From positions 6,290,207 to 6,354,206 of the forward strand of contig NC_092353.1 of NCBI RefSeq assembly GCF_963676685.1: a stretch of DNA of 64,000 nt, given 5' to 3'. Origin of the DNA: Mytilus edulis. Taxonomy: Eukaryota > Mollusca > Bivalvia > Mytilida > Mytilidae. The translations under genes were made by a program, and so were the position numbers. Under the pieces are notes generated by a model that did no database searches, had not been told where the DNA came from, and was given only the letters and a program-made list of their open reading frames with translations. Positions 24,545-35,940 of the stretch are shown one piece after another. Each line of letters begins with the position of its first letter. Positions within the stretch are counted from its first letter, which is position 1.

Positions 24545-24962
24545 TAAATCAACGAAGAGCAGTCCTGGTTACAAGTTAACTTAGTGTTGACCAGACCAGT
24601 CAAAAGTTAACTTGGGAACAGGTCTGGTTTTGATCGGATTTGTTCAAGCAGAAGTTAACTTTGTGGCAGGACCGGTTTCCAAGTTAACTTAGGTTAACTT
24701 TATGACAGGACTGGTTCCGAAGTTAACTTATGTTAACTTATGACAGGACTGGTTCGAAGTTAACTTATATCAATAGCGGACCTGTTTCCAAGTTAACTTT
24801 TTGGCAGACATAAAAACAGTCCTAGGTCCAAGTCCGCTTTTCAAGTTAACTAGATTTTGGTCCTAGGACTGGTCAGAGCAGTCCTACATTCGGTCACAGG
24901 TTAACTTTGACCAGTCCAAATGACTGGTTATCAAGTTAACTTGCTGTACAGGTTAGGAGTGC
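24545..24962. repeat. Degenerate array of AAGTTAACTT palindromes and CAGGACTGGTT words
   Basis: The 10-bp palindrome AAGTTAACTT or its core GTTAAC occurs about twelve times in 420 bp. It alternates with ACAGGACTGGTT, GACCAG(A/T)CC and GGTCCTAGGACTGG. Unit length is irregular (roughly 30-45 bp). The GACCAGACC words are shared with the 28-bp array on the other side of the satellite. Confidence 0.8.
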
Positions 24963-25208
24963 ACCCATCTGTATGTTGACTTTAAATGGAGGTTTTCTCA
25001 TTTTTATATTTAAAAGTTATATTATAGAAAACCTTGTATCACCATCACTGCTGGTAATCCGACGGATAAAACCTGTTTTAGAATCGTCACTGGTTTAGAC
25101 GTACCTATAATAGTATTTTTTTCTGTGACTGCATCTTTCTTACATTAATTTGTAGGATCCTTTACAATAGATAATTCAGCTGATCTGTAACAATTCTATC
25201 TTCATGTC

Positions 25209-25530
25209 TTATAGTATATACATGTATATATATATATACAAATTGATCACAAGATGTATTAAAATGGATGTTAATGAAAATTTAATACTAAACAGAAAAC
25301 AATAAACGTGTGGCCAAGATGTTATGCTACAAACATAAGGTATCAAATAAAAAATGTACAGGTTCCAGTCCCGGCCAGGGAGGAAGTTACGAATCAAATC
25401 TATTCTAACATCGTTAGGTTGATTTTCTAGGCACTTTATAAATATATATATATATATCATCATTGAAGAGACATTTATTGTCGAAATCCGGGTCTGGTGT
25501 ACAAATAAATTTATTGACACCTTATATATC
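25209..25530 (-). repeat. Dispersed repeat with pol III-like boxes and GAAGAGACAT-TATTGTCGAAAT end
   Basis: 25310-25443 is inverted relative to 14510-14640. 25460-25525 (GAAGAGACATTTATTGTCGA then CTGGTGTACAAATAAA, TTGACACC) matches the word set at 54550-54605 and 55103-55156. GGTTCCAGTCCCGGCC resembles a tRNA B box. Together these suggest a composite SINE-like family. Confidence 0.5.
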
Positions 25531-25740
25531 AAAAACGAAAATAGAAAAACAAAATGTTTTCGTCTTTCTCTGTGATGTCTCTAAAACCAAAATGGAAAAC
25601 AAAAGTGTTTTCATTTTCGTTTTTGATTTGTCAATAAACAAAATCAAAATCCAAAGTTTTTTCGTTTTTCGTTTTTGGAAACAAGTTTTTTTGTATTTTG
25701 TTCTTCTCATTTCTCGTTTTTTTACTATTCAATTTTTTCC
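25525..25740. repeat. Low-complexity AAAACGAAAA/TTTTCGTTTT sequence
   Basis: Runs of AAACGAAAA, AAAATGGAAAAC and their complements, interspersed so that both strands stay open. Similar blocks occur at 29740-29955 and 38230-38740, so this is a dispersed low-complexity family. The apparent open frames are by-products. Confidence 0.7.
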
Positions 25741-25760
25741 TTTCTTGTTTCAAAGACATC

Positions 25761-26925
25761 GATATTGTAATAATATTATTAATGCAGCTTATTTCTGCCC
25801 TGTAGTTACGCCTTGACTTAATAATTGACGAAACTAATTAATGCATCACAAACAAATTTCCTTGGTTTATCGTTAAACAATACCTGCATTATTGACTAAT
25901 TACAAATTTAAATCTTTTAAAAAGGCTTATTCTTGCTGGAATTTCAATTAGAATTAGACATAAATCACATTGTATATTACGTATTCAATATCAAACAACC
26001 GTTCTTACAAATCGAAACTGCGCACATGTATATGAAAAAGGTTTCTTTCATCTAAATCTACATATTGTAAGTTTATACAAATGAATTGTCAGTTATGTCA
26101 TCTGTTATTTCATAAATGACTAGCGGATTTAAAGAACATGTGTTGCTCACCTTGGTCTGTATGCATATTCAACAAAGGACTTTCTTCAACATTGTAGATG
26201 AAATATGAATTTTGACTTGTTAGTAGGTCCTGTTTTGCTAATCGTTTTTTGCTTATTTGAGTTTCCAACTATGTATTTATATTTATTACATAAAGTAAAA
26301 CGCCAAAAAATAGTCCAATATCGTCAATGAAAGGATAATTTTTCTATTGTCGTAATTGTAGATCTTGTCTGGATGATCATTTTCGTTTATTTAGGTTACT
26401 TTCTATCTTTTTTAAGTCTTTGGACATAAGACAAAAACGTAAAACAAAGTGAACTAAATGGCACCAAAAGGCAAAACTATATTAGGAGTCAACTGATGAT
26501 TTTAACCTTAAAATCTATTTGTAGAATTTGTCCTTCTGATCATATTTGCATTCAGAGTTTCTCTCTCTTTTCAAGATGAAAGGATTTTATTTTAAAGTGG
26601 TGAAATTTTTCATTTAAGGGCAATAACGTCTATAGGAAATCGTTTTGACGTATATAGACAACTGGTATATGAGCTCAATATTCTGAAGACTTGCATTAAA
26701 TCCTATATGCTCTATTTATAGCCATGTAGGTTATATTTGTTGGGAGATGGTAGTCATCGATCACATTTTAAAATTAAATACCCTACGGATGATTGTGACA
26801 TAGTTTGATTATATTCGATTTAGTAGCTTCAGAGGAGAAGACCATTGTTACAGATTGCAAACATTTACGAAAAGACAATGACTATGACGGGCTAAAAAGC
26901 TAAAAACTAAAAAGGTAATGCGGGG
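25761..26925. other. No gene seen
   Basis: AT-rich DNA without supportable coding or repeat structure. Confidence 0.45.
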
Positions 26926-27440
26926 TTCACACACGGCCAATTATTGCTCCCGTTTGAGATCAGACAGCGGTACGACACAAACAGTGAAAAAGTCGGATTA
27001 GTATCCTCAATTATCTGGAATGTCCTATTATTGTCTGAACGCAGTCGTTTTAGTTCGTAACATATTCCTACTGGTCGGGAAGGGTGCGAATAGTTAGGCA
27101 AAGCACCCCGACAGTTAGGTGCGTCCCGTAAAATCCGGGGAAACTCAGCCGATTTTGTCTAGTCGGATAACAATCGTGCCTATGTCGTGACAGACTCTGC
27201 TGTATCGGATCGAATTGCTAACAATGGTCTGTGTATTCGGGACGGTGTCCTGTAGAACGCGAACGATTTGGAGAAATTTTTCACTGCTGTTTTTCTGCCG
27301 ATTGAGTCCAGATTGCATCCAGATCTTGTCGATTGCGAACCGTTTTTGCCGAAACCGTTCAGAAACCGTCCCATTATTAATTTTATATTCGTCAATGATA
27401 CCAACGTCAGAGTCCCGACGAAGCCGTTTGTAATGCGATA
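26926..27440. repeat. CG-rich block starting GGGTTCACACACGGCC, probable MITE remnant
   Basis: CG content is clearly higher than its surroundings, and both strands hold open frames of about 70 codons that look accidental. The left edge resembles the GCGTCACACATTG edge of the block at 15110. Words of the kind CGGGACGGTGTCC and CGAACCGTTTTTGCCGAAAC suggest a quasi-repetitive transposon body. No matching right terminus was found. Confidence 0.35.
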
Positions 27441-27662
27441 GAGCGGATCATGATATATCGTTTAATGGTCATTTTATTTTCTCTCTGTCTGTTATGATTT
27501 AACAAATATGGCTGCTCATTAAATGCCTTGTTTTGAAGCCGAAGTTTACCGATTGTCACCTTATAGTAAACAAATAACAAAAACCATGGGTATTGAGCAC
27601 GTGTTTAAAATGTACAATCAGATAATTGTTTATTTTAATGACAGATCCATACGTATTGCGAT

Positions 27663-27832
27663 CAGTGGCGGATCCAGAACTTTTCCTAAGGGGGGGGGGG
27701 GGGGGGAGGGGGCGCTAACTGACATAAGGGGGCCCCACCAGTCATGCTTCAGTGATTTCCTATATAATCAATCAAAATTTTCCCACGAAAGTGGGGGCCC
27801 GGGCCCCCAGGCCCCCCCTGGATCCGCCTATG
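27663..27832. mobile_element. 170-bp hAT-like MITE, CAGTGGCGGATCCAG ends
   Basis: The left end is CAGTGGCGGATCCAGA and the right end is CTGGATCCGCCTATG, giving inverted repeats of about 15 bp. GCGAT flanks both sides (27658-27662 and 27833-27837; up to GCGATCA if the boundary shifts). A 17-base G run and GGGGGCCC/GGGCCCCC blocks lie inside. CAGTGGCGGATCC is a familiar hAT-type end, though hAT duplications are usually 8 bp. Confidence 0.75.
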
Positions 27833-28065
27833 GCGATCACCGGATTTTTACGAGGAGGGTTACGCTTAGGTCATTATGCATACGGAAATTAAGTCAGCGA
27901 ATTGCTTCCTTTCCAGGAAGCAATTAAAAATAAGAAAACTTCTTCTAAATGTGGACAAATTAAAGAATTTACCTCAGAAAAAAGAATATGTACATAAGTT
28001 GTATAATGAAAGCTATCTATTTAGTTATAAAAAACATATGCATATTTTTTTTTAATTTGAGGTTT

Positions 28066-28400
28066 CTTATGACTTTAAAGTAAAAGCAAAAGTTTAAATG
28101 GAAAAACCTGTAGCAATGATAAGACTTATTTCTAATTTTGGATTTGTTTACTATTCTTGTATGACTAAAACTAAGTAAGTATTTATGGTTGTATTAATAA
28201 ATAAAAAAAACATGTATGTTCCTATACATATATATATTTGTATTAACAGGACATTTTGCATCACTGAAATGCTCTTTTTATTCAGTTACGATATTTCAAT
28301 ATAACATTCAAGTGTTTTTGTGTTATGTTAAATATTAGACCTGATAAAGATAAACGGGCGAAAGCGTTACGCCTTTTTAAAGGGAAATTTATTGAGGAGC
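28066..28400 (+). repeat. Segment duplicated at 37862-38180
   Basis: Shares, in order, AAAGCAAAAGTTTAAATGGA, AAAACCTGT, AATGATAAGACT, GGATTTGTTTACT, a CATC-AATAAAATACTCTC-like block and ACGATATTTCAATA with 37862-38180. Both copies have the same orientation and lie on either side of the 7.3-kb transposon. Confidence 0.75.
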
Positions 28401-29133
28401 TTATTTGTTTAATAAAGAAGTTGTTTGTATATTTGTAAAATCGAATGGACGGAAATATACACCGGGGTACCTATTAGAGCTTTCTTATAAATTGACGAAA
28501 GGTACGAACGAACGTAAAGAGAGCACGTATTTCATTTCCACAATAACAGTTAAAAGAGTCTTTGTTTTATTCAGTAAAACAGCATTCGTTTCTAAATCAA
28601 GTTTATTTTTCAAAAATAACAATATCGTAAATAATACACGATTTTAATACAATCAAACAGAGAAAAATAGTGTCAAATACACTTACGTCCGATACGTTAC
28701 TTACGTAAACCACGAGTACACACATTTCAGCGGGAATTTTGTAAGCACGAGTTGCACGATTAACATTTCAATGGCATTATTGAAGTACGTTAGTCTACAT
28801 TTAACGACAAGATTCACATTTATTTTTATTTTTTATAGTTCACTTTCAGCAAATTGTCAAAGTGATTTGCTAAAAAAATGATGCTACAATGTTTTTAAAA
28901 AGTAATGTTGAATAAATCTAGAAAAACAGATTTTGTATATCAAGAAAATAAATCTACAATTTTGCACCATATATATTGTGCATTTTATAATGACGATTTA
29001 ACAGTACACATGTTTGGAAGATAGACGCGAAGTTGTCACTTATCGTCCAGTGTCTAATATTTCATGAATGTTCAGGACTATAGGCAAAACATAAGTATAC
29101 ACTAAAACAACCCTTCCATTGCTCCGACGCATT
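28401..29133. other. No gene seen
   Basis: An 80-codon plus-strand frame (28405-28647) has no recognisable features. Nothing else supportable. Confidence 0.45.
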
Positions 29134-29171
29134 AAGGCGGGGGGGGGGGGGGGGGTGGGGGGGGGGGTGGC
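29134..29171 (+). repeat. Long G-tract, potential quadruplex
   Basis: Runs of 19 and 11 G with single T or C breaks. Such tracts also occur at 27691, 31391 and, as C runs, at 53713. Their exact lengths are unreliable in most assemblies. Confidence 0.7.
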
Positions 29172-29739
29172 AATGAATATTATCAGGGGGAGGCGATTAT
29201 TCAAAAGTTATTAAACGAGAACCAGCATATGGCATAGTATGAAGATCATCTTTTTTTCTTCATTTTCATTTTATTATTTTGAGCGTTGTAAATTTTGAAT
29301 CAAGGAAGTATTTGTGTTTTGATTTTTCTTATTTTTCTGTAAGGGAAGAAGACAATGTATTTGCTTTGATATTTTTTGTAGGTTAAACAGTGCAACATTG
29401 AAATATTGAAGAGTAAGGGAGGGGCCGGTTTATAGTCTATTAGGGAAAATATTTTCGTCTGACTACTATATATTTAGGATATTTTGAAGTATTATCTCCT
29501 CTGATCTGGTGGTATCATATTTTAACCTATCCTACGTCCCGTAGTCCTTAATAAATCTCAAGAAAAACCCAACTTAATAATTGTCGTTGCACGTAGGATA
29601 ATTGTCCGAAGTTCCATGACTATTATTTAGATATGTCAAAATAAAGGATCCCTAAAGCGAGTCTTACGTATGATTCGTCAAGCATACGTTCCTTTCGTCA
29701 ATTTGTAAGAAAGCTCTATTGGGACGTAAAGTTTATGTA

Positions 29740-29955
29740 TAACATCATGGCTATGAAATTAGAAAAGAATTCAAATGAAAATACTTTCGTTTTCCGTTTT
29801 GGTTCTAGGGAAATCAAAAACGAAAAACGAAAACACTGTTGTGTTTTATTTTGTCTTTTTTTAGAAATCGAAAACAAAATGATATCACTTTTGTGGTTTT
29901 TTTGTTTTTTTGGTTTTTTTTTATCTGAAAACGAAAAACGAATTGACGCAAATAA
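29740..29955. repeat. Low-complexity AAAACGAAAA block
   Basis: Shares GGCTATGAAAT-AGAAA and runs of AAACGAAAAACGAAAAC with 38430-38740 in the same orientation. This extends the paired segments that flank the transposon. Confidence 0.6.
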
Positions 29956-30138
29956 ACACGGGCCATTGTGAAGTCTTTTGTATCTTATGATATTGTAGGG
30001 TTATTTAAAACTTTGTTATTTCTACCTGTAATATAAAAAGATTATGTAGAAATAATGTAGATTAATGACAACCTCAAGCGAACAATTGTGATAAGTTAAT
30101 CATTGTCCCAACTATATCAAAACGAAAGTGACTTGTCC

Positions 30139-30188
30139 AAAAATGTGCTATGTAGCATAAGACTTTGAACAAGAAATGCAAACATCTG
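30139..30188 (+). pseudogene. Left half of a duplicated actin-exon fragment
   Basis: About 50 bases match the actin exon at 41998-42049 with only a few changes (shared words ATGTGCTATGTAGCAT, AGACTTTG and ACAAGAAATGCAAACATCTG). The reading frame is broken (TAA in place of TTA), so it is a non-functional copy. It stops at the transposon edge, and the actin sequence resumes at 37475. About 65 bp in total are recognisable. Confidence 0.85.
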
Positions 30189-30329
30189 GCTGCCGTTTCA
30201 TAAAGCAGTCGCTAATAACGACTAACGTAGATTTTAGCGTGTAACTAACGACTACATAACGATTACGTTTACGTGCGTTTCATAAAGCATACGTTGACGA
30301 ATCGTTAGATTTTTCGATCGCTATACAAT

Positions 30330-31848
30330 CGCTATTTATTTTTAGAACGGGAATTCCAGGATTTCGCACGTTCTATCGTTGGAGAAAAATATGCTTGTAA
30401 ACGACGAAGAGTAAGAGTCTTAATCCAAGAAAACCATATTAATAATTGTTCTCCAAAAAGGTAGACTTACTAAAATTGTTTCTAACTGAACTAAAAGAAT
30501 AATATTCATGCAAGTCCTGGATAAGTTGAAAATTGTCACATCTCCGTTGAATGGTCTATTCTAAACAAACACAATTTTGGAAATAAATTTCCCAGCCAAA
30601 AGATCTCAGCATTCAATTTTAGTACCACTTCTATCTTCAGTTATGTTAGATGATCTTAGATAAATGAACAAATGCCGTAACCTCCGTAGAATGTAATCTC
30701 CGTTGACGTTTTGGTAAAGAGTGCTTTCTATCACGTCCGCAATTTTATCGAGTATCGCATGCCGAATAAACATATAAGTTAATTATTACGAACGGCAAAT
30801 ATGTATATATAGATTACAGAAAAATTACATAAATTGTAATTCAGGCGACATAAGAAGACACCATGTAACAATTTTTGAACTGCATAAAGGATACTATTTG
30901 TCAATTTTGATAGCATCTAAAAAAAAATAAACGGGGAAAAACTATTTTAGTTTCTGATATGTGATATGAGGTACTAGTACTGAGAAGCTGAGCGTTCAGT
31001 TTTATAACAGAGACAGTGCTGTTGGTTAGACGACATAAAAAATACGATATCCGAAAGAATAAAAATTCGATCACTAGAACTGGTTGTATTCGCTAGTACA
31101 CAAATATTCTGCGCTGAACGTAACTGGTGAAAATAATTCTAAATTAGCGCTTCAGACGCATGAAATGTATCACTTGGCTTTTTTATCTATTTTTTCTCAC
31201 TATTACTGTAATAGAGCTTTTTTAAGTCAAAAGTTATCTTGGTCTGACCTCTGTCACGAATTGTTTTATCAGTGGTATAAAATGTTATCATTGCTGAATA
31301 ATTAAAATACATGTATTATTCAGAAGAATCCGTTATTTTTTTTTTCTATTCTGTTTTTGATTGTCAATTTATTTTTGTGCTTTTTTTTAGGGGGGGGGGG
31401 GGGTCATTATTTTATATTCTATAAACCATATGATATATCTTGAGTTATTTCAAATAAATATCTGATATTCAAACAGAAAAGAATGGATAATATTACTAGT
31501 ACAAGTTTATCAACAAGGATATGCTATTTAGTAAATCGATTTTATAGTGGTCTCTTTTTAAATTAAAAAATCGGTGAGATCAATATGCTACAACCAACCA
31601 GCAAAGAGGGTTGCCTACTATGAATAAAACATCTATGGAATAGAAAAATATTTTGATATATGGAATAATGCTGTTTTGACACGAGGACACATGACTGCTA
31701 CACGATTCTCTAAAAGTGTGTGCAGATCTGATTAACTCTCATAACTCTGCTTCCGCCAAAATATATTGGCAACATTTTTTTAACTGTACAAAAAATTCCT
31801 CCATGTTCATTACGTGTCTTAACTTTTGCAAGTTGAGGTAACAGCGTG
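30330..31848. other. Transposon interior, left part, no gene seen
   Basis: AT-rich with one 73-codon plus frame (31084-31305) and a 14-base G run at about 31391. No recognisable coding sequence. Confidence 0.4.
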
Positions 31849-33381
31849 GTATAGTCGTAGTGGAAGCCTAGTTGGGTCGTGGTGAGAACGTGATGGTCGT
31901 AGTGAGGTCGTAATAACGTTGCTGTGAGATCTTATACCGCAGTCCCACTAGGCCACAATCGCACTACGATCTGTGAAAATTTTGCCGATCGTAGTGAGAT
32001 CGTGTAGATCGCAGTGAGGTCGTAATACGGTCGTGGTGAGGTCTTCATGCATGATCGTGATGAGCGTGGCCAACTTTGAATATGTTAAAAACAATCGTGG
32101 TGCGGTCGTGGCGAAATCAAGTAGTAGTGAGAGCGCAGTGAGGTCGTGACTCTATTCGTAGAGACTTCGCTACGATCTCACAGCGACCTTATTACGACCT
32201 CACTACGACCATCACGTTCTCACTGCGACCCAACTACGCTTCCACTACGACTATACCACGTTTACACCACGCTGTTTAAGACCATAGTACGATTCTAACA
32301 CGCTCATGCCGTCCTCATCACGCTCTTCTTACGACCTGAATACGTTCATTATTCGACCATCATTCTCATTGTCATTTTTATATATGATATATAAAAGCTC
32401 TCCAGGTTTTGTTTGTCTGTATGTAATTTGGACTTCTTGTCCCTTTTCTCTCTCTAACGGCTCAACCATGATTGACACATCTGTGTCATCCCTGCTATCG
32501 ATCACTAAAACATCGCTATTTTAAGTTTGATGGACCAACATTATAAGGTTGTGATTCAGGTTGGATAGGTCGGTCCGACATCTGTGCTAGATCAGGATTC
32601 GTTACTATCAGAGGTCCTTCTGCCTCCACATAAACACCTACCACCACGCACACGTGTTCTGGTAGATTTTGGTGGCATGACTGTGTAGTTTTCGAGAAAT
32701 CTACGTATTAATTAGAAATAGAAGGAATGGTACAGTATAATATTGATATATAAAACGATGTTGACGTTATTGGTGAGCGCGTAGTATGAACGTAGTATAA
32801 TCGTGGTAAGAACGTGCTATAGTCGCAGTAGAAGCGTGGTAAGATCGTGTTGCAATCAAATAACTCGTGGTATGATCGTAGTGAGAACGTGATGAACGTA
32901 GAAAGATCTTGATAACCGTGGTGAGGTCGCAGAATAAGCGCGGTGAGAACGTGGTATAATCGTAGCGGGATCGTTATAGAAGCGTAATGAGGACGTAGCA
33001 ACGTGAAAAGCAACGAAAATTTACATTTGCATGCCGCTCATACCGCGACCTCACCGCGATCTGAAATTATGTTAGATCGCGGTGAGCGTAGTGCGATGAT
33101 CGTGGTCTAGTGGGACTGGGGCTTAAATTAGCGCAGTATCTCCAAATAGAATCACGCTTTCGCTACGCTCTCGCTACGATAGTACAGCAACCTTTGCGAT
33201 CTTATTACGATCTTAGTGCGCTCTCACTACGCTTCTACTACGACCTGATTTTGCCACGACCGCACCACGATTGTTTTGAACATGTTCAAAGTTTGCCACG
33301 CTCATCACGATCTTGAAGACCTCACCACGACCGTGATACGACCTTACTGCGATCTACATGATCGTACTACGATCATCGAAA
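31849..33381. repeat. Foldback region built of 11-bp GTRGTGAGRTC-type units
   Basis: Successive 11-mers such as GTAGTATGAAC, GTAGTATAATC, GTGGTAAGAAC and GTGCTATAGTC run for about twenty units at 32775-33003, with occasional 9-mers. The same units form inverted arms: 31849-31938 with 32173-32273 (about 90% alike apart from an 11-bp gap), and 31985-32150 with 33205-33380 (roughly 85%). Each arm pair is separated by other units of the same kind. Open frames on the minus strand (33013-32708) merely reflect the 11-bp period and are not taken as genes. Confidence 0.85.
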
Positions 33382-33919
33382 GGAGTAGGTCCGGTAAGGA
33401 TCAATTTTGGCCTCAAATTTCAAGTTCATCTGACGAATGAATTTGACCTCTTTTTAAACACTTAAGTGTCTATTTCATTTGAATCAATTAGTTTATGTGA
33501 AAGATTTTAACTGATTTAGTCATTGAAAACGATCCGATTCAAGCTCAAATATGAAAAATCTACCAAATATGTCGAAAAATGTCACTTTTTAGATAGTTTT
33601 TGTCCAAAATCTTTATATATGTTATGTATTATCATAAAATACAACTTGCATTTCAATATTAAGGATGAACACGAATGCGGCCACTTTCGTTTTACACGAA
33701 AACCGGCTAAAATGATAGAATTGTGATGATTTCAGTAATTTAGCGTGACTTAATGGTGCTAGTACTCGATATATATGTGCATTGTATTGCCAAAAACAAC
33801 CAATATTTATGTAGCAGAAGCATTCTACTGTCCAATATATATTTAAAAGTTTACATTTTAACAATTTTGTAAAACTGCTATATTTTGGGGCCAAAAAGGG
33901 GTCTTACCGGACCTACTCC
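33382..33919. mobile_element. 538-bp MITE with GGAGTAGGTCCGGTAAG ends
   Basis: Perfect 17-bp inverted repeats GGAGTAGGTCCGGTAAG at both ends, with weaker similarity continuing inward (TTTTGGCC(T/C)CAAA). The 11-bp-unit sequence continues on both sides (…ACTACGATC left, CACAGATCGTAGTGCG right). It matches the uninterrupted inverted copy near 31955-32000, so the insertion is well bounded. The duplicated target could not be fixed; the flanks read AAA and TTT. Confidence 0.8.
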
Positions 33920-34469
33920 TTTGCATTTTTTTCACAGATCGTAGTGCGTTCGTGGCCTAGTTGACCTGCGGTATTAAATTGCAGTATATTTATAACATTT
34001 AACATTATCAAATAAGAGATTTGTTTAATCCTTTGGTCTAACTTAGTTTTTTTAACATTACCCATGCTTGTTGACTATTTTAATAGGATAGATACTCATG
34101 TGTTCTGTTATTGGTTTATTCGTGGTTTCAAGAGAATAATGAGTCAATACACAAAACAAAATATTCACGTTTTATTAACATTTTCTTTTCTGGACATTGG
34201 TTCACGAATAATGCATTTTGCATGCAGTCAATTTATTATATTTTAGACAAAGAGAGTGTTAAAAAAATCAAAATAAATATATAATTGTTCTTTAACACAA
34301 GTACATTGTACAAATTAAAAGCATAATATCACAGCGAAATATCTATCAATATATTAAAAAAAGAAGGAAAATAACATTATAACTCTCGTAAATCAAAATA
34401 TTTTTTTAAAAGTTTTCTTGTCGCCAAATTTCTTCTTCTTGTCGCTTCTTGACGCTTCTTGTTACAATA

Positions 34470-34620
34470 AGAAAAATGCAGTATGATTTATCAATGAGAC
34501 AACTATCCACTCTAGACCAAATGACGTAAATGTTAGATCACCGTACGGCCTTCAACAAATAAGCAAACTATAAATATGATGTACAGGAAAAACGACAACC
34601 AGTGCATCACAGACTGTAGA
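34470..34620 (+). repeat. SINE-like dispersed repeat copy
   Basis: AATGCAGTATGATTTATCAA, GAGACAACTATCCACT and CACCGTACGGCCTTCAACAA are in the same order as at 15955-16205. It is truncated and diverged. Confidence 0.65.
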
Positions 34621-35080
34621 CTTTATATGTCGTTCCCACAAGATAGTTATCTCGTTCTTTCATAAATGTAGCCGCATAATGCCACCGTATTCTCGAGATT
34701 CGGAGATCTCAAATAATTAATAGTTACAGTTATTTTTGGAAACAAAAAATTGTCAAAAGCAGTCTTTTTTTTAAACGTCATTAAGCAAATGGTCATGCAC
34801 CGGATGTTACAGTTCATGTCATTTTGCAAGAATCTTTTTACCGTTATTCGTCATAAAGGTACCCCCCATTACGATCCTCTTTTACATGGCTTTCGCATAA
34901 ATAATGATTTCACAATTTTTAAGTTCCATTTTCACAATGAAGCGAAAGAAATTTTATTTATTAGAAAGATGTACAAATGTATGCTATATCATTGCCGATA
35001 TGGTGATCTCCCGTTAGCCCAACAACCATTCCACTATTCCGACAGCCCATTACTCCGACAGCCTGGTATTCCGACAGCCC
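34621..35080 (+). other. Transposon interior with open frame of unknown meaning
   Basis: A 150-codon plus frame starts at 34750, but its second half is made of the short repeat ATTCCGACAGCCC and the MITE at 35081. Only residues 1-90 could be host- or transposon-coded. I do not recognise them. It might hold an upstream exon of the transposase-like gene, but I cannot show it. Confidence 0.3.
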
Positions 35081-35217
35081 ATTGGCGGATCCCGGGGGGT
35101 TCGGAACCCCCCCTTTTTTGGACGATCAATGCATTTGAATGGGAGCATATAGTTGGACCCCCCCCCTTACTCTGCGTTGGGAACCCCCCTTTTTTTAAAT
35201 GACTGGATCCGCTCCTG
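35081..35217. mobile_element. 137-bp hAT-like MITE, TTGGCGGATCC ends
   Basis: The left end is ATTGGCGGATCCCGG and the right end is TGGATCCGCTCCTG. CAGCCC flanks both sides (35075-35080, 35218-35223). Internal C runs and AACCCCCCCTTTTTTGG words match the pieces at 56330-56490, 57050-57220 and 58650-58815. It landed in a short tandem of ATTCCGACAGCCC. Confidence 0.75.
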
Positions 35218-35270
35218 CAGCCCGTTATTCCGACAATGCATCTGTGAATTTTGCAGAAATTGGCTATTTC

Positions 35271-35535
35271 TCAATGTTCACACGTATTTCGATATTTAAG
35301 TCCTTCGTTTCTCCTCTAATATCCGTTGCGGAACATATTGACTTGATACATTTTGTTCCTCTTTTGATAAGCTTTCGATTGAGGTATAATATATATCTGT
35401 AATTAGGGGCTGAAGGGTCCTGCCAGTCCATTCCATTATTCAAAATTGTTTTTTCTCTCAATGTTCAGGCGTATTTCGATATTTGAGTCCTTCGTTACTC
35501 CTCTAATATGAGTTGCGGAACATATTGACTATATA
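35271..35535 (+). repeat. Two direct copies of a ~77-bp segment
   Basis: 35271-35347 and 35457-35534 both read TCAATGTTCA-(C/G)-CGTATTTCGATATTT then GAGTTGCGGAACATATTGAC-type sequence. They are separated by about 110 bp of unrelated sequence. Confidence 0.7.
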
Positions 35536-35940
35536 CGCAAGACTTAATGAAAAAATGTAGTTTTTGGAATAATTAAGACGTCTGACAATCTCGGACAGCG
35601 TACACGCCGTCAAAAACAACATTCATACCCATTGCCCTAAAAAAACTAAATTTGAACTTGTAGGTCTGTAAATAGAACCATTTCAAAATTGAAATGTCAC
35701 TTTTTTAGGCAATTTCTCGTGAGACAACTGATTTTGTAAGAGTTCAACTCTACGTACAACAGTAAATGATATATGTATTTCTTCGCTAAGGTATTCACCA
35801 CAGCATAGCATTCTCTGATTTTCAATATTTTGATCAGTTGAATAAGAAAATTGAGATTTAGAAATGTACATACCTTTTGAAGCGGTGACAATTACTCCAC
35901 TCAAGCACAACCGGAAAATCCTCTCACGGTTTTCATTGCA

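Noticed and set aside
25463-25816. 117-codon frame rich in Phe, Lys and Val
   Set aside because: Low-complexity AAAACGAAAA/TTTTCGTTTT sequence; similar frames recur in the related blocks.
27180-27433. Opposing ~73-codon frames on both strands
   Set aside because: Caused by CG-rich composition poor in stop codons; no domain seen.
29134-29171. G-tract as a conserved quadruplex regulatory site
   Set aside because: Homopolymer lengths are unreliable and no gene lies nearby; kept only as a simple repeat.
32708-33013. 101-codon minus-strand frame with LRPHY-like repeats
   Set aside because: The apparent protein repeat is the shadow of the 11-bp DNA periodicity.
34750-35202. 150-codon frame as a separate transposon gene
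   Set aside because: Its second half is a short tandem repeat plus a hAT-like MITE; the first half is unrecognised.
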